This document shows, piece after piece, positions 51,576 to 60,513 of a stretch of DNA of 64,000 nucleotides; within the stretch, counting starts at the first letter, position 1; each line of letters starts with the position of its first letter. The notes under the pieces are model-generated. The model had not been told where the DNA came from. It saw nothing but the letters and a program-made list of their open reading frames with translations, and did no database searches. Source of the stretch: MedAcidi-G1 sp002294285 (lineage in GTDB: Bacteria; Actinomycetota; Acidimicrobiia; Acidimicrobiales; MedAcidi-G1); NCBI GenBank assembly GCA_963999645.1, contig CAXEUY010000002.1, forward strand, positions 62,001 through 126,000, written 5' to 3'. The position numbers and the translations under genes are program-made.

Positions 51576-52760
51576 TTATGTTACACGCAGCCAGGCAACA
51601 GGTTGACTAGCTGTTAAACGTTCCTCAGGAATTGCGATCCACCCCATTAATTCCCCAGAAAAAGGAGAGTGTATTTCTACATTTCCCACATTTCCCAATA
51701 ACTGGCCATTGGAAATTTCTTGTCCAATTTTCAAATTCTCAACAGGTTTAAAAAGTCCGGCAGATGGACTAACAACTAGTCGGTCAGTTGAAAAAAGATG
51801 TTCTCCTTCATGTCCGTCTTTAGAGTCAGCAGAAGTGGGCGATGTAGGGGCCACTAAATCGAGAAGTTGATCTAAGTCTTTTGGTTCATTTATGTTTAAT
51901 CTTTGAGTTTCGGAATTTGATCTTTTTGTGAGTCCAGTAAGGACTTTTCCAGGACCTATTTCTATGAAAGTGGAAAAGTTCATCTTGAGAAGCGTTTCTA
52001 AAGTTTGCGTCCACCTAACTGGACTACATAGTTGGGCTGCCATTAAGGCCCGCCAAGTTTCTGGATTTTCATGAGCCATCCCGTCAACATTTGCAACGAC
52101 TATTCCTGAGGGTGTACGGATATCAGTGTTTTCGATTGCTTCTGAAAGCTCACTTCGTGCTGAAGCCATTAGGGGAGTATGAAAGGCGCCGGCGACAGAC
52201 AGCTCAGCTACTTTCTTAGCTCCGATTTCGCGAGCAGCATCAGAGGCTTTATCTACTGCCGAATGTTCGCCAGCTATTACAATCTGCCCTGGGGAATTGT
52301 AATTCGCTATCCAGACTTCTCCATCAATCTGCGAACATAGTCCCTCAACTTCGGAGTCATTAAGTCCCAGTACAGCGGCCATGGTTCCTGGCTTTTCCTC
52401 AATAGCTTTTTTCATGGCATTTCCTCGGATTTGTACGAGTTGAACAGCGTCAAAAAAATCGAGAGCACCAGAAGCAGTCAATGCACTGTATTCTCCAAGG
52501 CTGTGTCCAGCATGACCTGTCGAGTCGATACCTAGACGTTCAACAGCGTCTAGTATCAACATGCTCAATACAAAAGTGGAGAGCTGAGCGTTCTCCGTTT
52601 GACGAAGTGAGTTTTCGTCCGAATTTAGTAGTAGTTCTTTAAGGTCAACATGAGTAGCGTCAGATGCTTCTTCAATTAGTTCCCAAGAAGGATGCTTCAT
52701 CCAACTGCTTCCCATGCCAGAAAATTGAGATCCCTGGCCGGGATATGTAAAGACGATCAT
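51576..52760 (-). CDS. fabD: Malonyl-CoA:ACP transacylase fused to a biotinyl/lipoyl-like domain
   Basis: A 394-residue protein. Residues 1 to about 298 are a normal FabD: YPGQGSQ, catalytic S87 in GHSLGEY and H194 in GAFHTPLM, and EIGPGKVLTGL. After a polar linker, residues about 326-394 look like a barrel-sandwich hybrid (VVSPSAG, VEIHSPFSGEL, then QPVAWLRV). The hairpin that would hold the biotin or lipoyl lysine is shortened and has no lysine. The ATG at 52760 is chosen because AGGAG lies 5 bases upstream. FabD alone is usually about 310 residues. Confidence 0.92.
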   Translation of the reverse strand: MIVFTYPGQGSQFSGMGSSWMKHPSWELIEEASDATHVDLKELLLNSDENSLRQTENAQLSTFVLSMLILDAVERLGIDSTGHAGHSLGEYSALTASGALDFFDAVQLVQIRGNAMKKAIEEKPGTMAAVLGLNDSEVEGLCSQIDGEVWIANYNSPGQIVIAGEHSAVDKASDAAREIGAKKVAELSVAGAFHTPLMASARSELSEAIENTDIRTPSGIVVANVDGMAHENPETWRALMAAQLCSPVRWTQTLETLLKMNFSTFIEIGPGKVLTGLTKRSNSETQRLNINEPKDLDQLLDLVAPTSPTSADSKDGHEGEHLFSTDRLVVSPSAGLFKPVENLKIGQEISNGQLLGNVGNVEIHSPFSGELMGWIAIPEERLTASQPVAWLRVT

Positions 52761-52979
52761 TTTTACTCCTCTTGATGGACATTTTGCCTTCAATACGCGT
52801 AAAACAGGTTAAAACGAAAAAAAACATCAAAAGAAGTCGTGTTTACTTATAATTTCGAATGAAATTTTGATATTGATTCTCAAAACTGAAAGATGCTATT
52901 GCAAGTTAGCAGCGTTAAGTAATGCCATTAAAAATATTAAAATGAGTCGATTCTTGTACTAAATTCGGGTAATTAACTT

Positions 52980-53777
52980 ATGTCATTCTTTGTTGTAGCA
53001 GCGATTCTTGTTTCAGCATGTTTACATGCAGGTTGGAATGCTTTGCTTCATAAATCAGACGACCCATCGACATCAATAGTCGTCAGCTATCTAAGCTTCG
53101 GGATGCTCCTTTCCCCAGCTTTGTTAATCGATCCGCCAATTGAAGTGCTTGGCTGGGCTTTTTTATCAGGAATTTTTCATGCGATTTATATAAGTGCTCT
53201 TTCTTTTGGTTACAAGATTGGAAGTCTAGGAGTGGTTTACCCCATCGCAAGGGGAGTTACTCCCTTATTGGTAGGAGTAGGTGGGTGGCTAATTTTGGAG
53301 GAAACTCCTTCAACTAGCACTCTTATCGGTCTGTTTGTCTTGACAACCGGTTTAATGCTGATCGCGGTTGTGGCTAAAAACATAAAGGAATCTCGTGCGA
53401 TTGTATTTGCGGTAGGTACAGGTGCAGCTTCGGTTGGTTACTCATTAGTGGATGCCCATTCTGTAGATTCGGCTGGGGCTTTAGGCTACTTATCTTTATT
53501 GGTTCTAATTGGGAGTTTGATAGTCCTAACAGTTAGAAGACCCACAGTTGCTCAAATAAAAAACAATCTTCTTAGCGGGGCGCTTATCGGATTAATGCAA
53601 GGGGGTGCTTATTTGCTTATCTTGTTGGCCTTTCAACGAGCCCAAGCAGGAGAAGTTTCAGGACTTCGGCAAGTTTCAGTTATTTTTGCGACTTTACTTG
53701 CACGAGAAGCTCTTGGTCGACGCGCTGTACTCGGGTCTATTGCTGTTGCTCTTGGAGCAGCACTGGTAATTTGGTGA
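52980..53777 (+). CDS. EamA/DMT-family transporter
   Basis: A 265-residue membrane protein with about ten helices in two EamA repeats. The repeat ends are visible at WLILEETPSTSTLIG and at EALGRRAVLGSIAVALGAALVIW. Family members export or import amino acids and other metabolites; the substrate is unknown. There is no clear Shine-Dalgarno. It starts a three-gene plus-strand unit and is divergent from fabD across 219 bases. Confidence 0.85.
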   Translation: MSFFVVAAILVSACLHAGWNALLHKSDDPSTSIVVSYLSFGMLLSPALLIDPPIEVLGWAFLSGIFHAIYISALSFGYKIGSLGVVYPIARGVTPLLVGVGGWLILEETPSTSTLIGLFVLTTGLMLIAVVAKNIKESRAIVFAVGTGAASVGYSLVDAHSVDSAGALGYLSLLVLIGSLIVLTVRRPTVAQIKNNLLSGALIGLMQGGAYLLILLAFQRAQAGEVSGLRQVSVIFATLLAREALGRRAVLGSIAVALGAALVIW

Positions 53778-53800
53778 TCAGAGCTCAGAAAGTAGACAAA

Positions 53801-54607
53801 ATGGAAGCTAATAGTATTTATTCACAAAAGTTACTTAAAGGAAAAAAAGCATTTGTTACCGGAGGTGCCACTGGGCTCGGTAAAGCAATAGCTTCTGGTT
53901 TGAGTGCTGTTGGCGCCGAGGTGACTATCGTCTCGCGAAATAAAGAAAAACTTTTATCCTCAGCAACAGAAATTTCCACCAAGACAGGAAATGAGGTTTT
54001 TTATGATGTTGTTGATATTCGAGATGTCGATTCTGTAAAACAGCTCTCTGATCGTCATGAGCGAGTGGACATACTAGTTAACAACGCTGGCGGTCAGTTC
54101 CCTCAAAAAGCTAGAGATTTCTCAGTCAATGGTTGGCGAAGTGTTATCGATCTCAATTTAAACGGGACTTGGAATATGACACAAATTTTTGGCAACAAGA
54201 TGCTTGATTCACAAGGTGGTTCCATTTGTCAAATAGTTGCAACTGTAGGGAGAGGTATACCAGGAATTGCACATAGTGCAACTGCGCGTGCGGGAGTTTT
54301 AGAGTTGAGTAGAACGTTGGCTTTCGAGTGGGGTCCGAAGGTTCGAGTCAATTGTGTCGCACCTGGACAATTCCGAACAGAGGCATTCGATGCCACCTAC
54401 GAGGCGGGTGTTGGCGATGGTTACGTTGAACAGCCGTTGCCAAAAATTGGAGATGTGGATGATATAGCTAATGGCGTTATTTTTCTTGTTTCGCCTGCTT
54501 CTCGATTTATTACAGGCGAGATTTTATATATTGACGGCGGTCTTATATTGCAGGGACCAATGTCAGCACTTCCTGTAAATGGATATCCGGAAAGAAAGCA
54601 AGTATGA
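53801..54607 (+). CDS. PECR-type short-chain dehydrogenase/reductase
   Basis: A 268-residue SDR with the cofactor site TGGATGLGKA and NNAGG. The catalytic YxxxK is replaced by HSATARAG, a substitution seen in peroxisomal trans-2-enoyl-CoA reductase and related 2,4-dienoyl-CoA reductase-like SDRs. An acyl-CoA substrate is therefore plausible. ATG 53801 is used; GTG 53774 would overlap the transporter stop. Its stop overlaps the next gene as ATGA. Confidence 0.83.
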   Translation: MEANSIYSQKLLKGKKAFVTGGATGLGKAIASGLSAVGAEVTIVSRNKEKLLSSATEISTKTGNEVFYDVVDIRDVDSVKQLSDRHERVDILVNNAGGQFPQKARDFSVNGWRSVIDLNLNGTWNMTQIFGNKMLDSQGGSICQIVATVGRGIPGIAHSATARAGVLELSRTLAFEWGPKVRVNCVAPGQFRTEAFDATYEAGVGDGYVEQPLPKIGDVDDIANGVIFLVSPASRFITGEILYIDGGLILQGPMSALPVNGYPERKQV

Positions 54608-56205
54608 CTATCCATAGATGGCGAAATCCTTTTTTAGCTAATAGCGATTACTCGATTGCGCACGGTTTTTGCGATCAGCGAGATAGCAGCCATCTATCTG
54701 GACCGATTCCATCCAATGAAGAGGGTGAAGATCTGAGCGAGGGGGTCAGCTATCAGTATCAATGGCTGGGCCCTGGTCACTTCGGTGGTTTGGTCTCAGG
54801 ACTTTATCCGGATGGAAAAAGAACTATCTGGAGTAATGGTCGAGAGCAGATAGTGAAACTTGATTATGAGACCTTAGATATTTTGGCGTCTTTTGATCTT
54901 TCAGAAGAAAGACCGGATGAGGTGTTGAGCAATCTTGCAGAGTGGGAAGAGGGAATTGCGGGTTTAGACGATTTTGACGATTTTGATGCCCTTTTGCAAC
55001 ATGCGGTTGGATTAGCCACTCGCTTTATGACCGGTTTAGATGGTGTTTATTCCTTACTGGACATTGATCACGTGATGTATCTGGGAAGAAAAGAAGGGGT
55101 AGTGGCTTACGCTGAAACCGATTCACGTTTCCGTGATTCATCTCTTATTGAAAAAGACCGATGGAATAAGCCAAATGAAGTTAGAGGTTATTTCGTAGGA
55201 ATCAATATGACTCCGGATGGTCGCCTCGTGTTATCAACGGATCATGGTTGGTTGGTTAGTTTGGCGAGAGATTTTTCGGATTATGTTGCTACACAAATCC
55301 CAGGAGCGGATGAGATGGCTGCTGAACATTGTGAACGCATGGAATTAGAGAGAGGTAATACAGGCTACGGATGGGTCAGGACGAGTTTATGTTGTGATGA
55401 AGAAGGTGGTATTTATCTAAATTCTGTTGACCACTTGCACCGAGTTGTTTGGGATGGAGAAAAGTTTTCTTTTGAGGAAGGTGACGGTGCGTGGCGTGCT
55501 AAGTATCGCAACGGGACAGGATACGGCTCTGGTACAACCCCCTCTTTAATGGGAGATGATCCACTGGAAGACAGATTCGTTGTCATTGGTGATGGTGACG
55601 AAGTTGTTAACATCACTCTTTTTTGGAGAGATTCAATTCCTGCTGATTGGAAAGGTTTGCCAGGTGCACCATCAAGGAGAATTGCTGGTTTGGGACCAGC
55701 TAACATGGGTGATCCGGCTGTGAAAGCAATACAAACTGAGCAGTCCATTACAGTTGCTGGCTATGGGGCGATGACAGTAAATAATGAACCCAGCAGCATT
55801 CCAGATTGGTTGCCTGAAAGGGGAGCAAGATTATTGTCGTTCTTTTTAGGTCACTATCCTGAATTCACTCCGTACGGGCTTCACAAATATGAATGGTTTC
55901 CTGAAACAAAAGAGTTGCGTGAATCATGGGTTAATAGAGAGGTCAGTTCCCCCAATTCAGTGCCTTATGTAGGGATCGGCAGTAACACGGTTTACACCTG
56001 TGGCACACGTAATGGACAGTGGACAATAGAAGTATTGGATTGGTCTACCGGAAAGAGTTTGGGGTACTGGATTACTGGGAGTAGCCATTTTAATACCCTT
56101 GGTTCTGGGATTCAGTTAGACAATGAAGGTCGCATAGTTTTCGGCAGTATCTTTGGAAAAAGTAGAATCATGCAACTACCAAGTAACAAGGCTCGCTTGG
56201 AATAG
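54604..56205 (+). CDS. Large protein of unknown function, possible beta-propeller
   Basis: I do not recognise this 533-residue protein. It has no signal peptide or membrane helix. Repeated blade-like phrases (GLYPDGKRTIWSNG, NMTPDGRLVLSTDHGWLVSL, CCDEEGGIYLNSVDHLHRVVW, QLDNEGRIVFGSIFGKSRIMQL) suggest a beta-propeller of the SMP-30 or PQQ-like kind, which is an inference. It is translationally coupled to the SDR and co-directional with the transporter, so it may act on the same compound. A low-confidence 5-bp hairpin (CTGAG...CTCAG) follows near 56263. Confidence 0.55.
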   Translation: MTIHRWRNPFLANSDYSIAHGFCDQRDSSHLSGPIPSNEEGEDLSEGVSYQYQWLGPGHFGGLVSGLYPDGKRTIWSNGREQIVKLDYETLDILASFDLSEERPDEVLSNLAEWEEGIAGLDDFDDFDALLQHAVGLATRFMTGLDGVYSLLDIDHVMYLGRKEGVVAYAETDSRFRDSSLIEKDRWNKPNEVRGYFVGINMTPDGRLVLSTDHGWLVSLARDFSDYVATQIPGADEMAAEHCERMELERGNTGYGWVRTSLCCDEEGGIYLNSVDHLHRVVWDGEKFSFEEGDGAWRAKYRNGTGYGSGTTPSLMGDDPLEDRFVVIGDGDEVVNITLFWRDSIPADWKGLPGAPSRRIAGLGPANMGDPAVKAIQTEQSITVAGYGAMTVNNEPSSIPDWLPERGARLLSFFLGHYPEFTPYGLHKYEWFPETKELRESWVNREVSSPNSVPYVGIGSNTVYTCGTRNGQWTIEVLDWSTGKSLGYWITGSSHFNTLGSGIQLDNEGRIVFGSIFGKSRIMQLPSNKARLE

Positions 56206-56291
56206 ATCATCCGTTAAACTAACCTCGCTACTTAAAAGAAACTAAGATAGTCACTGAGGGATTGCATCACTCAGGGGCTCTTTAGATTCTT

Positions 56292-56375
56292 GCCCGAGTG
56301 GCGGAATTGGCAGACGCGAAGGATTCAAAATCCTTTGGCCGTAAGGTCGTGTGGGTTCAAGTCCCACCTCGGGTA
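56292..56375 (+). tRNA. tRNA-Leu (anticodon CAA)
   Basis: An 84-base type II tRNA with acceptor strands GCCCGAG and CTCGGGT (G1-U72 wobble), discriminator A, and D-loop GGCGGAATTGG. The anticodon stem is AAGGA/TCCTT with CAA at 56326-56328. It has a long variable arm and the T-arm GTGGGTTCAAGTCCCAC. CCA is not encoded. It reads UUG codons. The DUF3105 gene ends 5 bases after it on the other strand. Confidence 0.97.
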
Positions 56376-56380
56376 CAAGT

Positions 56381-56881
56381 TCACTTTCTGTGATTTGCTT
56401 CTGCTTTTCCGACGTAGTCGGTTATGAATCCTCGTAAGGCTGTTGTGTCAAAATTTTTACATGAAATTTTCCATGTCCACGCAGTTCCTATGACAGGAAT
56501 ATCTAAAGTTGGATTAGGTGAAACTATTACATTGTTATTCGCCAATAAAGTTAGTTTTCCGAGGTTATTTTCAATTCTGTTGGGGTGATATTGAACTATG
56601 ACACCACCAGACTCGAGAAAAGCAACTTGTTCAAGAGGACTCAAAGTAAAATCGTAAACTCCACCAGCTGGCGCTATGGGATAATGAGGTCCTGAAGTGG
56701 GTGGACTGCTGTCCCATACTGCGCCGACGCTCTCCAACAAATGAAGAGAAGAGGAAGCGCTTAAAGGCTCCTGACGAGGTATGTCACAATCTGATTCTGC
56801 AGTACATGCCGTTTGTGTCAAAAGAAGTAAAAGTAAATTTACACAAACAAAGAATTTTCTCACAAAACCATTTTGCCTCAA
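56381..56881 (-). CDS. DUF3105 family secreted or membrane-anchored protein
   Basis: A 166-residue protein with an N-terminal signal helix (residues about 8-25) ending in QTACTAES, a poor lipobox. The domain shows the DUF3105 phrases PPTSGPHYP and FLESGGVIVQYHP. Family function is unknown. The usual EHG of the motif LEHGGV is changed to ESG here. It is convergent with the tRNA gene. Confidence 0.75.
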   Translation of the reverse strand: MRQNGFVRKFFVCVNLLLLLLTQTACTAESDCDIPRQEPLSASSSLHLLESVGAVWDSSPPTSGPHYPIAPAGGVYDFTLSPLEQVAFLESGGVIVQYHPNRIENNLGKLTLLANNNVIVSPNPTLDIPVIGTAWTWKISCKNFDTTALRGFITDYVGKAEANHRK

Positions 56882-56938
56882 ATACTACAAAGTAGCTAAA
56901 GCTAAGCCCGTGCTTATCTGGCATAGAATAAGAGAACT

Positions 56939-57259
56939 ATGTTTGGAAAATCCTTAGAAAGACGTTTAGGGGAGGTAACGCGCCGAATCAAAGAAGAAAA
57001 AGAAGAACTCTTAATAGCAGAAGAACAGCTTTCCATGCTTTTGAATGAGGCAGACGAGGCACGAATAAGATCACTGGTTTCTGAAACAGCAATATCAGAT
57101 CATGAAAGAAGAGATTCGGCTAGACAAGCTGAGAACATGGGAAATTACTGTCTTAAAATCAAAAATGAAATCAACAGACTAGAAAATCTACAAGACAAAA
57201 TGTTAGACAAACTAACTATGGAAAAAAATGATGGATCAAGTAAGAGTAGTTATAGCTGA
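56939..57259 (+). CDS. Small coiled-coil protein, unknown function
   Basis: A 106-residue, strongly charged, mostly helical protein beginning MFGKSLERRLGEVTRRIKEEKEELL, with two predicted coiled-coil segments. It overlaps the ANTAR regulator gene by 32 bases. I know of no function; its coupling to the regulator suggests a partner role, which is an inference. Confidence 0.65.
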   Translation: MFGKSLERRLGEVTRRIKEEKEELLIAEEQLSMLLNEADEARIRSLVSETAISDHERRDSARQAENMGNYCLKIKNEINRLENLQDKMLDKLTMEKNDGSSKSSYS

Positions 57260-57806
57260 AGACGAGGCAATAATAAGGCTGGATCTTCGTGAAACTTTGG
57301 AGAGTTCCGGATATATAGTTGTCGCTGACACTGGCAGAGGTGATGAAGCAGTAAAACTTGTAAGCCATCATAAACCTGACGTAGTGATACTCGACGTGAA
57401 AATGCCCGGTGTAGATGGAATCCAGGCAGCTAGAGAAATAGCATCAGTCGAAGACACCGCTGTCGTTATACTCACTGCCTTTAGCCAACGTGAGCTCATA
57501 GATGAAGCTGTGGATGCTGGTGCACTTGCATATTTAGTTAAACCATTTGAGCAGAGCGATTTAGTTCCCGCTATAGAAATAGCACGACGACGTCATCAAG
57601 AAATGCGCGAACTATCAGATCAAGCCAAAACCCTGGAAGAACGGCTCGAAGCAAGAAAACTAATTGAAAAAGCTAAAGGCTTCTTGGTGGAAAAAAATTC
57701 TATAAGCGAAAATGAAGCTTTTAAATTCATCCAAAAAACAGCAATGTCAACGAGAAAAGCAATGGTTGATATAGCCCAGGAGATTATTTCAGAAAACCTT
57801 GAATAG
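57228..57806 (+). CDS. ANTAR-domain response regulator (PdtaR-like)
   Basis: A 192-residue two-domain regulator. The receiver domain has D12/E13, phospho-acceptor D56 in ILDVKMPG, and the lysine in LVKPF. A helical linker leads to an ANTAR RNA-binding domain (about 130-187) with KLIEKAKGFLVEK and AFKFIQKTAMSTRKAMVDIA. ANTAR regulators bind paired hairpins and act as antiterminators. In actinobacteria the homologue is PdtaR (Rv1626). The ATG at 57228 or 57231 is the start; the cognate kinase is not in the window. Confidence 0.9.
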   Translation: MMDQVRVVIAEDEAIIRLDLRETLESSGYIVVADTGRGDEAVKLVSHHKPDVVILDVKMPGVDGIQAAREIASVEDTAVVILTAFSQRELIDEAVDAGALAYLVKPFEQSDLVPAIEIARRRHQEMRELSDQAKTLEERLEARKLIEKAKGFLVEKNSISENEAFKFIQKTAMSTRKAMVDIAQEIISENLE

Positions 57807-57848
57807 TAATATTAAGCATTCTTAAGTCACGGAGACTATTGTCAGATC

Positions 57849-60509
57849 GTGCCTGATTTAATGATCATCGACGGAAACTCACTTACATACAGAGCCTTTT
57901 TCGCACTTCCTCCTGAAATGGCTACTAGTAAAGGTCAGACAACAAACGCTGTTTATGGATTCGGAGCGATGCTCGTAAATCTGATCAAAGATCAAAATCC
58001 GGAAAAAATAGTTGTCGCGTTTGACAGGCGTGAAAAAACTTTCCGGCATAAAAAACATGCTGCATATAAGGCAAATCGCGAAAAGCAACCCGATATTTTA
58101 TATGAGCAAATTCCCTTAGTGAAAGAAATGGTGAACTTACTTGGCTACACAGTAATTGACGCCAAAGGCTACGAAGCAGATGATGTAATTGCGACCTTAG
58201 CGACAATGGCACGAAATGCTGGTGAAAATGCAATCGTTGTAACTGGAGACAGAGATGTCTTTCAATTGGTCGAAGACCCATTCATACAGGTTCTTTACAA
58301 CAAAAAAGGTGTTTCAGATTATGTCCTGTATAACGAAGAAGGCATTTTCGAAAGAACTGGTGTGACACCTGAAAAGTATGTCGACTACGCGGCGCTACGA
58401 GGAGACAATTCAGACAATCTGCCAGGCGTGCCAGGAGTGGGAGAAAAAACAGCAGCGAAATTAATCACTCAGTACAACGACTTAGAGGGAATTTTTACAG
58501 CAACTTCCGAGCAGACACCCAAGCTGCGTCAAAATTTAGAAGAAAATGAAGAATTAGCACACCTAAATGTAGAACTAATGACTCTTATTCGAGATGTGCC
58601 ACTGGAAATCAAATTTGAGGAAATTGAAAATCGTGTAATCAACGAAAAAGCGATAAATGATTTCCTCGAAGAACTGGAGTTGAATACTTTAAAGAAACGT
58701 CTTTCTGAGACTGTCGGCTTCGAACTCGAGGAAAAAAGAGCTAAAGCTGAAAAAGTAATTTTAGATCTCACTTATATCTCTTGTGAAAAAGAAGTTGAAG
58801 CGATAAAAGCAGTCGAAATTTTAAACAAAGGTGAAACAATAGCCTTAGCGGAAGCTGTAGAGCAACAAAAAGGACTGACTGGAATAGCAGTCGATAACAA
58901 TGAGGATTGCTATTGGTTTACTAAAGAAATCATAAATACCCCGAAAGTAAAGAATGCACTCAAAAAATTGTTCTCAAGCAAAGGCCCTGGGGTAGCTGCG
59001 TATGATTCAAAAAAAACATACCGAGAGTTAATGAATTATGGAATAACTCTAGAGAAAATCAATCTCGACGTGACTTTGATCCAATATCTGTTAGAGGCAT
59101 CTGACTCCTCAAAGCCTATTTCAGAAATTCTTAGTGAATATACCGAATTATCGTTTCCCGATGGAATTGAAAAAGAAGGACAACTCGATTTTAATTCCCA
59201 AGAAGAACAATTAAACGAAGCGGTAGCAAATGCAAAATCTATTTCAAAATTACTAGGTCCACTAAATGAGCTAATTAATCAGAAAAATCTAAACAAATTG
59301 AATTCTGACGTTGAGCTTCCTCTGGTAAGTGTGCTCGCAGAAATGGAGAATAGGGGAATCGCCGTCGATGTGAAAGAGTTGAAGCGTCTAAGAGACAAGT
59401 TCACCAAACAGTGTGATGACTTTCGAGAAGAAATCCACGAATTAGCTGGCGAAGAGTTTAATGTAAATTCCACAAAGCAATTAAGAGAAATACTCTTTGA
59501 AAAACTGGATCTGACCCCAGGTAAAAAAACTAAAACTGGTTATTCAACTGACGCAGCAACACTAGAAAAGCTGAAGGGGTCACATCCAATAATTGAAAAA
59601 CTGCTCGCCTATCGAGAAGTTGAAAAATTGCGATCAACTTATGGAGAGGGATTGCTGGCTTCTGTTGATGATGATCACCGAATAAGAGCAACATTTCATC
59701 AGACGGTCACACGAACTGGACGGCTCAGTTCAGACGCTCCAAACCTTCATAATATTCCGATAAGAACTGACGCGGGAAAAGCATTCCGAAAGGCTTTCAT
59801 ACCCCGTGAAGGGTCCTCTCTGTTGGTAGCGGATTACAACCAAATTGAACTTAGATGCATTGCACATCTGGCAGATGAAAATGAACTAAAAGCTGCGTTT
59901 AATGCAGGTGAAGACATACATACAGCAGTCGCCTCACGTACTTGGGGGGTTCCTCCTGAAAAAGTTGACTACGCGCTAAGGAATCGTGCAAAAATGGTTT
60001 CTTACGGCTTGGCTTATGGAATGGAAGCATATGGCCTCGCCCAAAGGTTAGACATACCAGTAGATGAAGCGTCAGAGATACTTAATGCTTTCTTTAACGC
60101 TTTTCCTGGAGTCCAGTCCTACATGAAAGATTCGATTGAAAAAGCGCGAAAAAAAGGATACACAGAAACTCTTTTAGGTAGACAGAGAAAAATTCCTGAA
60201 CTGCTATCGAATAATTTTAACGTGCGCCAAGCAGGCGAACGGCAGGCAATGAACGCACCTATTCAGGGATTAGCAGCAGATATTTTCAAAATAGCCCTAG
60301 TGGATATACATAAAGAACTAAATAGCAAATCTTGTGAGTCTGCTTTAGTTCTTCAAGTTCATGATGAAGTCATACTTGAAGTCGTTCCAGATGAATTAGC
60401 TGATGTCAAAAAAATTGTTCAAAGAAATATGGAAAACGCTTATGAAATTTCTGTTGAATTAAAAGTTGACATTGCAGTGGGGAAAAGTTGGGCAGAGGCA
60501 AAGAACTGA
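57849..60509 (+). CDS. polA: DNA polymerase I
   Basis: An 886-residue family A polymerase. The N-terminal 5'-3' exonuclease domain has IDGNSLTYRAFFAL, and TGDRDVFQLV and GDNSDNLPGVPGVGEKTA follow. The central 3'-5' exonuclease fold lacks the DxE motif (VDNNED here), so proofreading is probably lost, as in other actinobacteria. The polymerase domain has LLVADYNQIELR, RAKMVSYGLAYGM (Tyr at the position of E. coli F762) and QVHDEVILEV. The GTG at 57849 is used; ATG 57861 is possible. Confidence 0.96.
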   Translation: MPDLMIIDGNSLTYRAFFALPPEMATSKGQTTNAVYGFGAMLVNLIKDQNPEKIVVAFDRREKTFRHKKHAAYKANREKQPDILYEQIPLVKEMVNLLGYTVIDAKGYEADDVIATLATMARNAGENAIVVTGDRDVFQLVEDPFIQVLYNKKGVSDYVLYNEEGIFERTGVTPEKYVDYAALRGDNSDNLPGVPGVGEKTAAKLITQYNDLEGIFTATSEQTPKLRQNLEENEELAHLNVELMTLIRDVPLEIKFEEIENRVINEKAINDFLEELELNTLKKRLSETVGFELEEKRAKAEKVILDLTYISCEKEVEAIKAVEILNKGETIALAEAVEQQKGLTGIAVDNNEDCYWFTKEIINTPKVKNALKKLFSSKGPGVAAYDSKKTYRELMNYGITLEKINLDVTLIQYLLEASDSSKPISEILSEYTELSFPDGIEKEGQLDFNSQEEQLNEAVANAKSISKLLGPLNELINQKNLNKLNSDVELPLVSVLAEMENRGIAVDVKELKRLRDKFTKQCDDFREEIHELAGEEFNVNSTKQLREILFEKLDLTPGKKTKTGYSTDAATLEKLKGSHPIIEKLLAYREVEKLRSTYGEGLLASVDDDHRIRATFHQTVTRTGRLSSDAPNLHNIPIRTDAGKAFRKAFIPREGSSLLVADYNQIELRCIAHLADENELKAAFNAGEDIHTAVASRTWGVPPEKVDYALRNRAKMVSYGLAYGMEAYGLAQRLDIPVDEASEILNAFFNAFPGVQSYMKDSIEKARKKGYTETLLGRQRKIPELLSNNFNVRQAGERQAMNAPIQGLAADIFKIALVDIHKELNSKSCESALVLQVHDEVILEVVPDELADVKKIVQRNMENAYEISVELKVDIAVGKSWAEAKN

Positions 60510-60513
60510 AAGC

